From Sitta carolinensis (lineage: Eukaryota > Chordata > Aves > Passeriformes > Sittidae): a stretch of DNA of 64,000 bases. Position 1 is the stretch's first letter. The number at the start of each line of letters is the position of its first letter. Shown here piece by piece: positions 26,633-40,063 of the stretch. The notes under the pieces are model-generated. The model was given only the letters and a program-made list of their open reading frames with translations. It was not told where the DNA came from and did not search any database. The stretch is from the NCBI GenBank assembly GCA_032173965.1, contig CM063283.1:82090743-82154742 (forward strand), written 5' to 3'. Position numbers and translations under genes: made by a program.

Positions 26633-26638
26633 ATTTCT
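26633..26638. repeat. Right target-site duplication of LTR copy 1
   Basis: ATTTCT directly follows the terminal CA of the LTR and matches 26048-26053 without mismatch. Confidence 0.88.
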
Positions 26639-28186
26639 TAGGCAATGAGAATGTGCAATGATACACTGTAGAAACCTCATCAAGACAAAAATCCCAATTA
26701 GAAGACCATAGAAGTGTGGGCTACAACAAAAAGCAGCTCCTCTGTTTCTATGGGGTATCTTAGGCAGACACAGCTTCATATCTATTCTGAAATACATCAC
26801 CTTGCATCCCATAGGTGAATAAAATATTTTCATTTACGCTATTCTAATTCCCCAACTAATTATCATAATATGTCACTTCCTACTTATAGCATACTGAACA
26901 ATTAAAAACTTTTATTAAAAATTATGTTTTGATTAAAAAATGTTTGTTTACAATGTCACACTGAAAATTCACAGCCAACTCTATATTTGATCGATAACCA
27001 ATGTCAGAGCAGACTTCAATTTCTATCAGTAAAAGACAGATAAGTGAAAGGACTGATGTATTTTCCACGGATTTACTATAATTTGGTTTATTAATTAATT
27101 AAAATTAATGAGATGCTTCCCTTCTACTTCCCTTTTCAAAGTCACTGCTTATCCATTTATTACATTTCGCTATACTAAAACACCAGGTTTTCTGTGGAAC
27201 AATATGTTGGTTTGGGTTGTTAGAGAAATGGGGAGAATTATTTTATTTTACAATATTTAATCCTCTGCAGCCAAGATATCCAAATGTTTCTATAGCCTTT
27301 GCTCCTCTAGTTTTTATGATTCCAAGAAGAATGATAATGAAAGAAAGAAAATACACAACTGGTGCTACTTACTTATTTTAAGATGCTTCTTTTTCTACAG
27401 CACAATAAAAACCAACCATGAGCCTCATGAGTATAACATAGAAGACAGTATTTTAGTGCATTTCATGCTCTATTATCTTATTTAGTGATATGTCAGATTT
27501 TAAAATTAATGCAACAATACCATTTACTTAAATAAACCATGCCACAAACACAGGGAAAAGCCATTGAGAAGGATTAGCAGTAAGAAAGCATTTAGGATGT
27601 CTTTGTTAGCCCAGTATATTACATTTAAAAATACACAAAGTTAAGAACATCACGTTTGCTTTTTTATCGTTAGCGGTCTGATAGGCTATTTATTTCAGAA
27701 AATAGTGATTGAATACTGGCTGCCAGGTAATAAGCTTTCTCTAGTCTGTTATAGGAATTAAATTATCAGCAATCAGTAGTGCTCCTGGTAGCCATGTATT
27801 ATGTATACAGCGCACTAGCTGTCCTTTAAATCAAGACTTATCTTTTAATCAGAAGTATCTTCTTTCTATAAAGAATTCAAAGTTGGTTCAAGTCCAAAAC
27901 AATTAGAAAAAAAGAAAAAGGCCAACTCATTCACAACTTAGCATGACTGGTTCTGTCACAGTTATTTTTATTTCTAGCCAAGCACTCAGTGGTTGCTGTG
28001 TGGTACAGGTCCCTGGGAAGACTCAGGGCTCTGTGAGACAGTCGTTCTCCTGTGCTGCCCTAGACGTTTAGCAGGAAGCATCCAGCAGGATCTGTGCTCC
28101 ACCACGTCCTCTTCAACAACTTCACTAATGAAAGGGTCAGTCATCTTTTGGAGCGACATACCATATTGCCTTTTTCTTTCTCAAAG

Positions 28187-28284
28187 AAGATGTTAAGCCT
28201 CTTGATATGAGCTCAGGAGAGCCAGGAAATCCTTCTTTAAACAGCAGCAAAATAGCTTCACCAAAGGTCTTTGTGAGAAGCAAG
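28187..28284 (+). other. Candidate internal coding exon, unrecognised gene
   Basis: A pyrimidine-rich stretch (CCTTTTTCTTTCTCAAAG) ends at 28186, and a perfect donor CAAG|GTAAGT lies at 28281-28290. The 98 bases between them are open in one frame only: two leading bases, then exactly 32 codons ending at the donor. The peptide is rich in Ser, Pro and Lys and runs DVKPLDMSSG...KVFVRSK. The AAG acceptor is less usual than CAG or TAG. I do not recognise the protein. Short open intervals between splice-like sites also occur by chance in 64 kb (see the rejected list), so this is only a candidate. A non-coding RNA exon is another possibility. Confidence 0.22.
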
Positions 28285-31200
28285 GTAAGTTCAGAAAGAG
28301 CTGGGATTTGTGAGCCACTAAATGGGACAACTTCATTAGTACTTCCTCAAGTAATGCCAGCTGAGAGACCGCAGTATCCAACGACCAGCGTACCCAGGAA
28401 AAAAATCTGGATCTTTTCTAATGACAAAGGGCAGCAGTATATATTAAGGCTGTGGAACTCTTGTTTATTTTATGCAATCTCTTGTAAAGACTTATTTATA
28501 ATTTTCTATCTTTATGCATGAGAAGATTCAAGAGAACTTGGACTGAACACAGAATCGGCCTATGCACCATCTTTTTCATATCTACCCCAAACAGCTAATA
28601 CCTATGATGAATAAAAAACCAGTGACCCACATGCCACAGATGCCAGATATGCATAAAACAAACCCAAAACTCACAGATTTGAGGCATGCAGCAGGAAGGA
28701 TTACTTCAGACTTTCTCATTAATCATCCCCTAAATACTACCCACTTGTGACTGTCAGGGTTAGAATACCAGATTAAACTGGTTATTTTAACTCTTCCCTT
28801 GTTCTTGAGACTTGTTCTTAAGATATTTTCCAAGATGGTCAAAACTTGACAGGGCAAGAATGCAAATAACCTTTTGGATGGTTGGAGGGCTGGACCGGAA
28901 GAACTGCAAAGGCTCCAAGAAAAATTATTCTGTGATTCTGATGTCACTCCATATGATTTTTCCTACGTAAGAGATTATTTTCCACAACACTCACACTTCT
29001 TTAAGAACAGCAAGAGAAAAGGATCAAGAAGGGTCAGAGTGGTGACTGCAGACAGTCATTTATCACCTCAGGAACTCCCACCCCTTTTTCATGGGAGCCA
29101 ATGCACCAAAAGAAATCACAAAATGGCCAGGGAAAAACACAAGGTGTCAAAACACCTAGTCCTATCTTTCCACAACTTTGGAAACTTCCAGTTTCTGGAG
29201 CAGCCATAAGAGAGCAACTGACTTTTCATGCTGTGCACCCCAGTCACCTCCTCTGAGAATCCCCCTGCATGACATTTACTTTAATAGGTCTAATTATAAA
29301 GAAATGCACTTTTCAGTCAGAACCGAAGAACCAGTAGGTTTTCTTCTTTAACATGCCAACCAGCTGTTTTGAAAGGTACTTCTCTAATCTCTTTCCTTCC
29401 ACATGTTCAAACAGATGAAAGTAATTTTGTGCTCAACTGTCTATAAGTAATTAGACTGGGATGTAAAGGAGTCTTTATGTATCAGTTCAGAAAGAGCTAC
29501 ACTCTTAGCATACAGAATAATTATTAGCAATCTTCTTCATCTGTAAGGTATACCTTATGCATTTTACATGAGTTCCCATTATTAACATAACCTGACTATC
29601 AAAGCTCCATTGAAACTGGTGTCTTCTTTTTCATGTAACTGACTGAAATTCCCCAGAAATATAGTAATTTGAAAACAGCAATGCTGATGATTTGTTTCAG
29701 CTGTAATTTGTTATTTTTTTTCCTCTTCTTTGTTGTTCTCCTAGTAAAGACCTAAACCAGTGGGGCTCCAATATACACAAACAAGTGTTCTGCTTTTGCT
29801 ACAAGATGGATATTAATATTCAGTGAGGGTCCTAGAATGCTGCCTTTTGTCAGTTTCCTGGGCTAAATTCCCTTAATCTTATTAATTAGGAGGTCACAAA
29901 AAGAATACTTTATTGGGAAACAAAATGTGTGTTCTAAAGATAAGTTCAATTAAATCTACGAATTCACTAGGAACAATGACAGTAGAATACTTCAGAATCT
30001 GCCTCTGAACTGTGCTTGGCATGTCTGTAAACAGGGTGGGCAATTATTGAAACGTCAAACGGGTAGAAACATCTTTTGAACAATAGTTATTTAAAAAGTT
30101 AGAACATCTTCCACAAGAAAAGTTAGAGCTTCAGAACTGTATTCAGTGAAAGGAAAGCTGGAGAAAAAACACACACCATCCCAGGACTTGCAGCCTTGCA
30201 CATAGGTGCAGGCAAAACTGAACCAACTTGGAAAGGGTGCAGTAAAAGGCAAGGTGCTTCCTTTTCATCACATATTGCAAACATTTTTTGAAAGCAGATT
30301 GCTTCCTCAAACCTATCCCTTACTTCACAGCTATGTATCACGACCACATCTTTTCATGAAGTCCTAATTTTCTTAGAAATAGAATATCATTTTAGTTTCT
30401 CTAGAATCACAAGGCATCCTCAGGAAGTGAAGTCTGACGCTTGGCAGTTTTGCCACCAAAGATGGAGGAGAGATGGTTAGTCGCCAACAGAGAAATCTAC
30501 ATCACAAGAACAGTGGTAGAGAGGCCAAGAGCACTCATTCTTTTGGTCACTGCCAAAGAAGTATTTTGCCCAAGAACACATCAGAAGGACTTAGTGTAAC
30601 CTTCAAGGATTACAAACATTACATGCCAGTGCAAGTGACTTGGATGCTCTGTGTCTGTCCCCAGAGTAAGACACACTGTGTGAACACAACCAGAAGTGAG
30701 ACATTTTTCATTTGTTGTTTTGACTGACAGCAACTATACTCTACAGATGTGTTAAAACAGCCAGCTTCTGCCCTGAAGACCTGATTTTCTAAACAGACAG
30801 AAAAGCAGCAAAAGACCAAAATGAAACTGAAAAGCAAAGTGAAGATATATTCATTTCTTATACAATGTGTTACTTCTGTGAGAAGTGGTCCAGCAGGACA
30901 AATTCAGGACATTTTTCTGTCAAATCCATGTCATGATGAAGGTATGTCAACACAACACTGTCATACTGGACCAAAATATTATCCCACTGCAGCTCAGTCC
31001 AGTCTGGACAGCCCTACAGTGAAGAGTAAGAATAGCAATACACCAGATATGAAGATCTTAAATGTGCTAGGAAAGGCTTGAAAAAGCCCTGAGTTGGAGG
31101 CAGCCCAATTCTAAATGGCCTTGTGAAGGAAGCAGGAGATGCACAGGCTCAGGGGTGTAAGCTGGCTGCAGAACATGTGACACAATCACTACCAACTCCC

Positions 31201-32559
31201 CAAAAACAGACACACGTTCTAGTCAGTCTGTTCCTGACAAACTGAAGATACTTATTCTGTTTACTGGCTGGATGTATGCCCCTCTCATACATACCCTATC
31301 AGAAAACACAGCAGCAGAGGGGACAGCCTGTCTGCAATAAAGACAGCTCTTCATGAGACTGATTTACAAAATTAGAAGTTGCGTAGTGAACGGATTCACC
31401 ACAAACCAAACAAAAATAACTGGAAATGTTACACTATGATGCAAGTGAAAAAGAGGCATCATACTTGCACAGTTTGTACTAAAAAGGGTAAATAATGTCC
31501 AAGGTTCAACTTTCAGATAGAAAAACAATTACTACTCATTAGGCAGGAAAGGATGGGTTGGATGATGAGAGCATCAGGCACACATTTTTCCGTTAAAAAT
31601 CAATTAATCTCTGCCTGGCCCAGAGTTCAAGTCATGTGACTTCATGCATAACACTTAATGCATTCAAGACTGCAACGTAAGTATCCCATGGAGGCACAAA
31701 AATATGGAAACAGAAAGGGCTGGAACTGTGGTTATATCATATGTTCTTGCACTTCACATTATTTGTTTTCTCAGAGACCAAAGGTGTGTATGATACATTA
31801 CAAATGTTCTCTCTCTGTAAATAGCCAACATAATGACTTCCATGTTATGTATTAAAAATGTTCTTGGATGTTTGAAGCACTTAGGAAAGTGCTCATTCTC
31901 ACTTTTCTCTGGAATCTCCTTACTTTATTATTACTTTCCTCACACCAACTCCTGGATGTTACGGAAAGCGTAATAGGAAATATCGCAACAGCCAAATGTA
32001 TAAAAACATTACATTGATAGAGGTCAAAATTACTCATCACCTTCACCTGAATACAATTGCTGTGTTTTGGTAGGTTGTTTCCGTTGATTCTGGAAGAAAT
32101 GCTATTATGTCAATTATTACTTGACTGCTTTTGATAGAAGTCTGGTTTTGGGGTGAGCATAGAAATATGCAGGGGTTCTCCATCATGGATCATAATGGTA
32201 TCACCAGAGATCTGGAGATTTGGTCCCACTGTACTTTGTCAAAGAGGAAATAAATATACTGGTGCACATTTCCTAAGCATGGGGAGGTGTCAAAGAGACC
32301 CCTAAGAATCTCTTCACAGGGTCTGCTCTCAGCTAGATATATCCTATCATACATCTATACTTACAGGAACAACAGGAACAAAGGGTGTTCTATTTTACCC
32401 TAAAAAAATTGCTGCTAAAAGCAGGGTGAGAAAAGGACTAAGAAAAGGCAAGACCTTGCCAACCACTCCCAGGAACTACCTGACATAGCTGTACAGTCAC
32501 ACTAGAGGGAACATGGCAAGCCCCTGAAACAATGCAACTGTGTCCTGATAGAAACTTAC

Positions 32560-32608
32560 CACTATGGGGGTCTTCAAGTATCATTAGGACCCTCTGATAA
32601 AAGAGGTC
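32560..32608 (-). other. Candidate short coding exon, unrecognised gene
   Basis: On the minus strand, GAGTTTCCTTTTCCAG is a strong acceptor and GTAAGTTTC is a good donor (plus-strand 32551-32559). The 49 bases between them are open in one frame, giving DLFYQRVLMILEDPHS; both other frames stop. It is on the opposite strand from the other two candidates, so it cannot belong to the same gene. No family is recognised. Confidence 0.18.
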
Positions 32609-35600
32609 CTGGAAAAGGAAACTCAAAGAAACAAAGGACAAATAAATAAAACATAACCCCTGTACCCAATTAAGGAAGACCCCATGGCAGACAAGGACTT
32701 CATTGGTCAGAGCTGATTTAACACAAAGGTGCTAAGTTGCTGTGTGGATGCCATAGAATGGGCAGAAAATTTACGAAATACTCCACATATAACATGACAT
32801 GCCTGTGACATTCAGCTATGTCAGATTTGTTTTTATGTTGGTACTCAGAAGCTCATTTCAAATACTAGGCACATACAGAGTGAGTAAATTGCTTAGAGTA
32901 AGGTGAGTAGGTCAATAAAATGAGAAGCATAAAAACTGTATGTAGGCAGAATAAGTGTAAGTTATAAGCAAAACCTAATTTTTACCTTTGCATAAACCTT
33001 GAGTACTAATTGTTCTATCTAGATAAAACCCTAACGTCATGGGTGGTCTCTGAGTTTATTTTTCATTATTAAAAATTGTTTTGTTTTAAAAGATGGAAAG
33101 ATGGATTTTTTTTTTATTGTAACCAAGTAGTAGAAGAGGCTCTGCAAGCAGGTCCTTCAGATACTAATTTTTCTTACAATTATTCCTTGCCAGAGAATGA
33201 GTAATTCCTGTTCTTTTTTTTTGCGGCTTTTCCTTGTGTTTATTCATTTTATATGATATGAATTATACCAAGAATTTACATCATGGGAATACATCTCTTG
33301 TTGGAGAAAAACTGTGGATTTATTTTCATTCTTTTAACTGAGGGTCTGTGACTGTTTATTTTGTTTTCCCTAACTTCTATGAACAGTCACCATGATTTTA
33401 TGATCTTTCCATTCACTACACTTTGAAATATATAAATAGAATTTGAAACAATGAGCAAGATTCACCAGGAGGCTCTGGCTGTCTGATGCTGCTGTAATGG
33501 TTGGATGCATACCTAAGGCCCCTTTATGTTGGTTCAAAACCAAATTATGAGGTCTGACCCCATCCAGTAAGGCTCTTAATTCCAACAGGTTTGTTCCCAT
33601 GTTAAAAAAAGAAGTCCATAGGTGGTCTCCTGGATTCGAGATTAAAGTCTGTGCATCCCTGTGCCCCATGCCCACTGATCGTAAGCATCCAAACACAGAA
33701 TTAGATAGACAGTGGTGTCCTCTTAGTTTCAGGTAAGAAAATTATATTCTGTAAATTGCACGAGGAAGCAGAGCCAAGTATCTCTTATCCCTACTCAAAC
33801 ACAAGAAGCAAAATAAAAGTAGAACATACAAAATGCAAACAAAACTTTCCATTAGAATCCGATCTCCTGACAGTAAAATTCCTCTGTGTGCCATAATTAA
33901 ACTACCTTGCCTTTTGAAAATTCTCAGCTGTAATTCTCCCCAGCAAGATCACGCAAACTGAGATCCTACACTGCAACATTTCAAAGAAAGATTTCTGGTG
34001 CTCTTTCTAAGGAAGTTAGGGCAATGAAGGAAGTGGGCACTACAGATGGACTCCTTTCTTCCATGGGAGAGAGCTGAAGACAAGAAGAAAAAGTAACACT
34101 GTAATACTCTTGCTTCAAGACATCTAGCTCTGGGCATGCAGGCAGGCCCATTTTTTGTTTCTGTTGAGGAACTTGTCTCAGCTATTGATGATGATAGCAG
34201 AGTTATCTGGAAATAAAATAACCAGGTACCAGCACTGGCTCTTTGTTCTCAGCAGGGTAATAAATACAAGTACCTTCCCTAGTAAATAAACAGACTGTTG
34301 AAGCAATTATTTTGATCCCTGTGAAAGCCCCATGTTCAGAAAGCATTTGCTCTTGATTGCTCCATTATGGGTCCAATTTCTTTCCAAATCACATCGTTGA
34401 TCTCCTTGTTGAGTTTTCATCAGTGCTATACTTAATTGTGAGGAACGGTCTGAAAGAAAATATTGCCAGTTCATACTAACCTCCAGAGTTAAAAGGAGGG
34501 ATATGCTTCCTCTCAGTTATTTGAATGTTCACTCTACATTTCAGGTTGTCTTTGAAATTCACTTTGCTTCTTAAAGCTTGCTTTGTTTGGGCCATTTTTT
34601 CACCTGTAGAACACAGTCCATAAAGAATTCAGAAGAAAACCAATTGTAGTGAAGAAAAAAACTAGAGCAAAACCATAGTATTTTATCTATATTGAATTCT
34701 TTGCTGTCTACTGTGTTTCCTCTCTGTCACTTGAAATATTGCTCCTCTCTGGGAAAAAAAAATATTTTTTAACACAATTTTTAAGCAGCTTGGTTTTATT
34801 GAGAAAGGTGATGATGAGTTAGTGGTAATATGAGTCAGGCTGAGTGCTTTCATGTGTCATGTCTCATCCAGAATTCTGGTGGGTTTTTTTTTCCTCTGAG
34901 AATATATTTACAAGGAATGTGCTTTTCTCATCTTCATTCGTGCACACTACAAAAACCACATCATTATTTGATAAGTTGGCAACTGTCTGTGCCCAGGACA
35001 GAAGAACAGACTTCTTGGAAAGAGATGTTCTGTAAAAATTGCACAATACCTACTCAAGGAATTAGGAAATATAAGTGTTAGCCATCTCTCTGCTTTTACT
35101 TTACCCACATTCCTTAGAGCAGTTCTCTTTGATAATTGTTGCTAGAATGCATCATGGTCCCAGAAGGCTCTGCAGGACATCAAGCTTTTGCCTCACTATT
35201 AAGAAACTTCATTTTCATGCATCCATTCCACTTCAGTCACCTAACAGAAGTCCCTACCCTGGGAGTTCCTCAGTGTAGACCTCCCTCTGGTGGAAAGGAG
35301 ACTGTCATCTTCACAGTTAAATTAAACTTGGGAGTGGTCAGCCATTTTCCAGAATTATGTGTTTCTCTCCATTTTCTGTGGAGGGGATCTCAGTGCACTA
35401 AGCTGTCTTAAGCTCTTCAATTATGTGCCTAAAATTACAGAAGGCATAAAATCTACCCAAATTACATCCTGACAAACTGAGCAAGGATGCTAAGCACCTC
35501 CTATGAAAGCAGGTGGATGAGAAGTACCAAAGAATAGATATTAGAGAACATTGAAAAGTTCCAAAGTCCGCCTTTGGTACTTTATGTGCAGTCTATGGAT

Positions 35601-36391
35601 GCAAGGCATTTTTCTTTGGTTTTTCACCCTATCACTGTCTTTTTCTGAAATTATTAGTTGCCTCTTTCTTTGATCCTCACTTGAAAAACGAGCTGAAATC
35701 CCTCCCTTCCCTGAGAGTAATATCTCTCAGAGATATCAGAGAGTAACATCACAATATGGAATACAGGGAAATCCTATGGCAAGAGGTTTGAATGGGAGCA
35801 GGTATCTACATTTCCTTAAAATAGATGGATAAAATAGAACCATAGCCCTGCAAAACTGGCTTATTGCAACATTTCAGGAGTACATTAATATTCTTAAAGC
35901 AATAAAGGACAAATGACACCTTCAACAGCATCCACTTTTCCTACCTGCAACATCATACCATAATCAGCTAAACAGAGACATGAGCTGTCCCAGGGTATAT
36001 ATAAACCAATGTAAATTACATGTCATAGACTATATACAGGAAAAAAAATCAGTAGTGGGGGATGGGAAAAGGAGAGGGAAGTTCCATCTTCATATTTATT
36101 TTGCTTCATAAATATTCATTCCCCCATGACCCTCTTGTGTCCTGGCACAGAACGGTGCTGTTTTTCATTTTACCATTAAAGAATGTCACATCATAAACAA
36201 CCAGTTCCAGCAGACATGCATAAAATCTCACACTCAGCTGAGCCCATAATTTTCCATGAGTAATCAAATGCTCTATGCAATAATTTTAAAGCTGATAATT
36301 ATGCATTATTTGATCAGCTTATATGTTCATGCTAGACACCTGATTAGCAAGCATTACAGTGTTTACTCATTTTTCTTCCATTGGCTGGCTG

Positions 36392-36393
<2 letters not shown>

Positions 36394-36449
<56 letters not shown>
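36394..36449. repeat. (TATC)14 microsatellite
   Basis: Fourteen uninterrupted TATC units, followed to about 36472 by degenerate copies (CATCTACC, TATCAATCGATC). It is a tetranucleotide tract of the length that is usually polymorphic. Confidence 0.95.
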
Positions 36450-39400
36450 ATCTACCTATCAATCGATCTATTTATGTGTTCCCTATTATGACAGTGTCTA
36501 AGTAATTTCTTTGTATTTAAAATCAGAAACAACATTGTATTTCTTAATTTCTTTTTTGTTTTCTTTCTTTTCCCAGCCTGATTAGTTCATAGGTTTGTCA
36601 ATTACTTATAATAAACTCATTTCGCCTTGAGACTGAGCAAGTTTTTACAGTAAATGACTGTGAATTTTGAAATCTAAGGTTAAAAATATCTGACTTCTGC
36701 ATTTGTTCCTGAAAAAGCAGGAACCACCTCTGTCATCTTGATGGAGACAGAAGGTTCTGCAGTGTTACTGCTCCATCTCTTGAGGACACACTGCTTCGGA
36801 GCTTCCTTTGCTAAATAAACTCTTGCTGGCTCAGTGCATCTTACTTGCCATAAGAGTTTCTGATTATCTCTTGGGAAGAGAAAGGACCTTCAGTCATCCT
36901 GGACATTTTCACATCTTAGATACTGTAGTTCATTCTACATTTAATACCAGCACATAATAATTTCATAAGCAAAATGGGCAAGGGTATTGAGGTTTCTTCA
37001 CCCCTAGCATCTTCGTATGCCAGTGGCATTCCGCACCCTTAAAGGACACAAAAACTTCACATCAGCTTAGCTATCTGAAGATCAGAACTGCTTAATTCAG
37101 GGATAACATTATTCAGGAGGGACAGTTTCCAAGCACCTCTTCTCAGAATTGCTTTGGCATAACTTTAATCAGTTGCTCTTAGCTGAAGACACACACAAAA
37201 AAGTGGGTTGATCACTCAGCACCATTCTCTGACTCACTCAAGTGTTATTGCTGAACTCATCTTCTGGTTTTCACTATGCACAAACACGGGAGAAAAAGAA
37301 AGAGCAGGCCTGCCCTGCTCCCATGATAGTGGGAAAACATCCATTTAGTGCCTCTTTAGAAGAGCTAAATGGATTTTGTAAATTCCATTGGTAAATTAGT
37401 GCTAGTGTTATTCATATAAATCTTGCCATTAAAATGATTTACTTCAACTGTAGCATTATTAATGTTCAGTAAATTAGGTCCATAAAATGACATTTGCCAT
37501 GCCATTAACTGAAGATAATCCACAAAGCTCATTTCTAACCCCTTTTATATTTTTATGGTGTCTTTCATAAACACTACTGGAGCTCTCTGAGATGCATGCA
37601 GTCATCAGTATATTGATAGCTCTGACACAGCATACGCTTCAGATCAAATTACTGAATCAGGAGACTAATTTAAACAATTTTACTTGTGGTCAGAAAAAGA
37701 TTCATTATTTATGAGTGCAAACAAAACTGTATCATTGTTCTCCAATTCAAAACACATGTTCCCTGGAACATCAGCCCTCTTCAGACTGTCTTCAGACAAA
37801 GTAGATTACAGCCCTAGAAAATTTTGGACATTTCAGAAAGCAGATGAACAAGGATGTCAGGAATATAAGTAGAGACCTTGAAGCAACCAAGGAAAAAAAT
37901 ATTTAAATAGTCTTTACAGGCTGGCCAAAAGATAAGTCTCACAAGCATTATAAGTTCATTAACATATTTTTTAATGTTTATATATATTAAACATTTCTTT
38001 TAAAGCCCTGAGTTTAAGTCCATTCACACTTATAGTGTCAATGAGGAGAAAAGGTCTTAGAAGGTGTTATTAATTTGTCTGATCTCTCAATTGCTTGATT
38101 TTGCTAGTATAGAAAATTTCAAGCCTAACACTAGCATTTTATGCAATTCTAAGTGTCCTCTGCCCACTGACAACATGAGGATGATGTCAATAAACCATGT
38201 CTCTTGATGGATTTACAGAGCAGATGATTCATAGATGACTTCACTGCATTGGGACAGAAGAGTCTGCACCCATCTAAAAAAAAAAAAAAATGAGCTACAT
38301 GGAGAAATATCCAATCAACACCATTCCATAAAATAATAGTTCAAATTACAAGAATAAAAATATTCAAATTCCTTAGATCAGTAATGTGATTTTATAGCAA
38401 TGTCACAAATTAATTTTACAATGTCTGTTCTGTAACAACAAAAAAGATGCAAACAGTCTGATCAGGGAGTTTTACTTGTGATTACCTTTTCTTGAAACTA
38501 CCTCAAGGCCAAATCAATATCAGCAGGATCATGCTCCAACAGTTTAGGAATTTGCTACTCTTCAGCTACTTGTAACTGGCTCCCATGTAAAAGGCAGTAT
38601 TTATCTATGTTTGTGTTCCCCTTCTGCTTCGGCACAAAATGCAATTATTTGGCTTGAAGAAGCCACTTAAGTGTTTTATATGTTCAAGCATGGTTCAGAG
38701 AAGACCTTTGATTGCATCCTATTAAGCTACTGATCTCTGGTGGAGCTTCTGTTGGAAGAGCACCTTCTAACCCATTCCTCCAACTATGCATTGCCAAGTT
38801 TCTGCACCTACGTCGTGTTAAAAGAGGAAATAGCAAAGTCTCACATTTAAGTTTTCTTGATCACTTCTAAACAGGAGGATTCAAACATTGGAAAACATTG
38901 CAATGATAACTTTGTTGCTTACCTTGTTATCACTACTCTAAAAGAATGTGATGAGCTTGATCACACTTAAATTCATTACATCTACAAGAGAGAGTCAATT
39001 TGTTCCCTAAGCAAGGTCAATCTTGTTACCGCACTTTGACCACTCTCAAACAGTGGAAGTGTGAAATGGCTGAAGAGAATTTCTGTAGTAAACACCAGGA
39101 GTTAGAAGAAATTTTTAAATGGGGTAGATTGCCATACCAGCCAAAGGGCAGATGTGAGGATGGGAATGGGACACTGCTTCTACACCAGGGGCACCAACAG
39201 TCCTCAGAATCATAAAACCAAGATGCTACAAAATATTGAGAAATGTTTGGATCTTGGTGATATGGAAGCTATTTCAGCTTCATCCTACTGAGTTCAAGTT
39301 CCCATAATGGACTGCTGCCCCCCATGGACGCTTATTCTCAAATAGAAGAGCTCTATGTCATTCTTTATGTCCCCATGCCCTTGCTGAACATCTCTGTTCC

Positions 39401-40063
39401 TTTAGTCAGGGGAATTTGGCCTTGCAGCCTCTTATGAAATGTGTCTATTGTCCACCCACTCACAAAATGTGTCTAATGTCCCCTGCTCGCATAAATCATA
39501 AAACTTCAAGTCAGGCATAGTAGTTTTAGAACATGAAAGTAATAGAACATGAAAGTCATGATTGCCACAACAGAAGTCCAGCTTCAGCTCTAATTAATAG
39601 TGTATGCTGCTCCAGACACTTCTTGCTTTCTATATATGATGGCATGCTTCATGCAATGTGCAAGTTAGCTTGATCCAGTTCTTAATGAATACAAGATGCT
39701 GCTGTGGCTTTTGTTACCTGTTCTTCATTAGTTATTAGCAACAAAACACTAAAACTTATTGGGTAAGACTAGGTAATTGAAGAAAAAAAACATGAAAAAA
39801 ACAGCACATTCCTTTAAGTACAAACTACACCAAAGGATTGTTTGCATTTTTACTTCAAAAATAGTCCGAATTTTTTGAAACAGACAACTTAGAAGACAAA
39901 AGGTATTATTAGGCATTTCCATATATGCAAATCCTCCTGAAACAGAGTATGAAAAACATGCAATACTTTGCAAAAAAAAAAAAAAATTATTAGTGGCCCT
40001 ATAACCTAAGCTTTTTGAAGTCAGTTTTGAAGGTTAAACATTGCTTTCTGTATGGATTTTTAC

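Larger units (their letters stand above)
26639..36393. other. Non-coding unique sequence with two exon candidates
   Basis: Apart from the candidates at 28187 and 32560, nothing is recognised. A TTAATTAATTAAAATTAATG cluster lies at 27090-27109. A short perfect palindrome, ATATCTCTCAGAGATAT, lies at about 35719-35735. Confidence 0.5.

Noticed and set aside
27875..27900. GGTTCAAGTCC, which matches a tRNA B-box
   Set aside because: The upstream sequence has no A-box at the right spacing and cannot fold as a cloverleaf.
28874..29209. Plus-strand frame of 111 codons close to the exon candidate
   Set aside because: It begins at a TTG, not an ATG, has no splice context tying it to 28187-28284, and no known motif.
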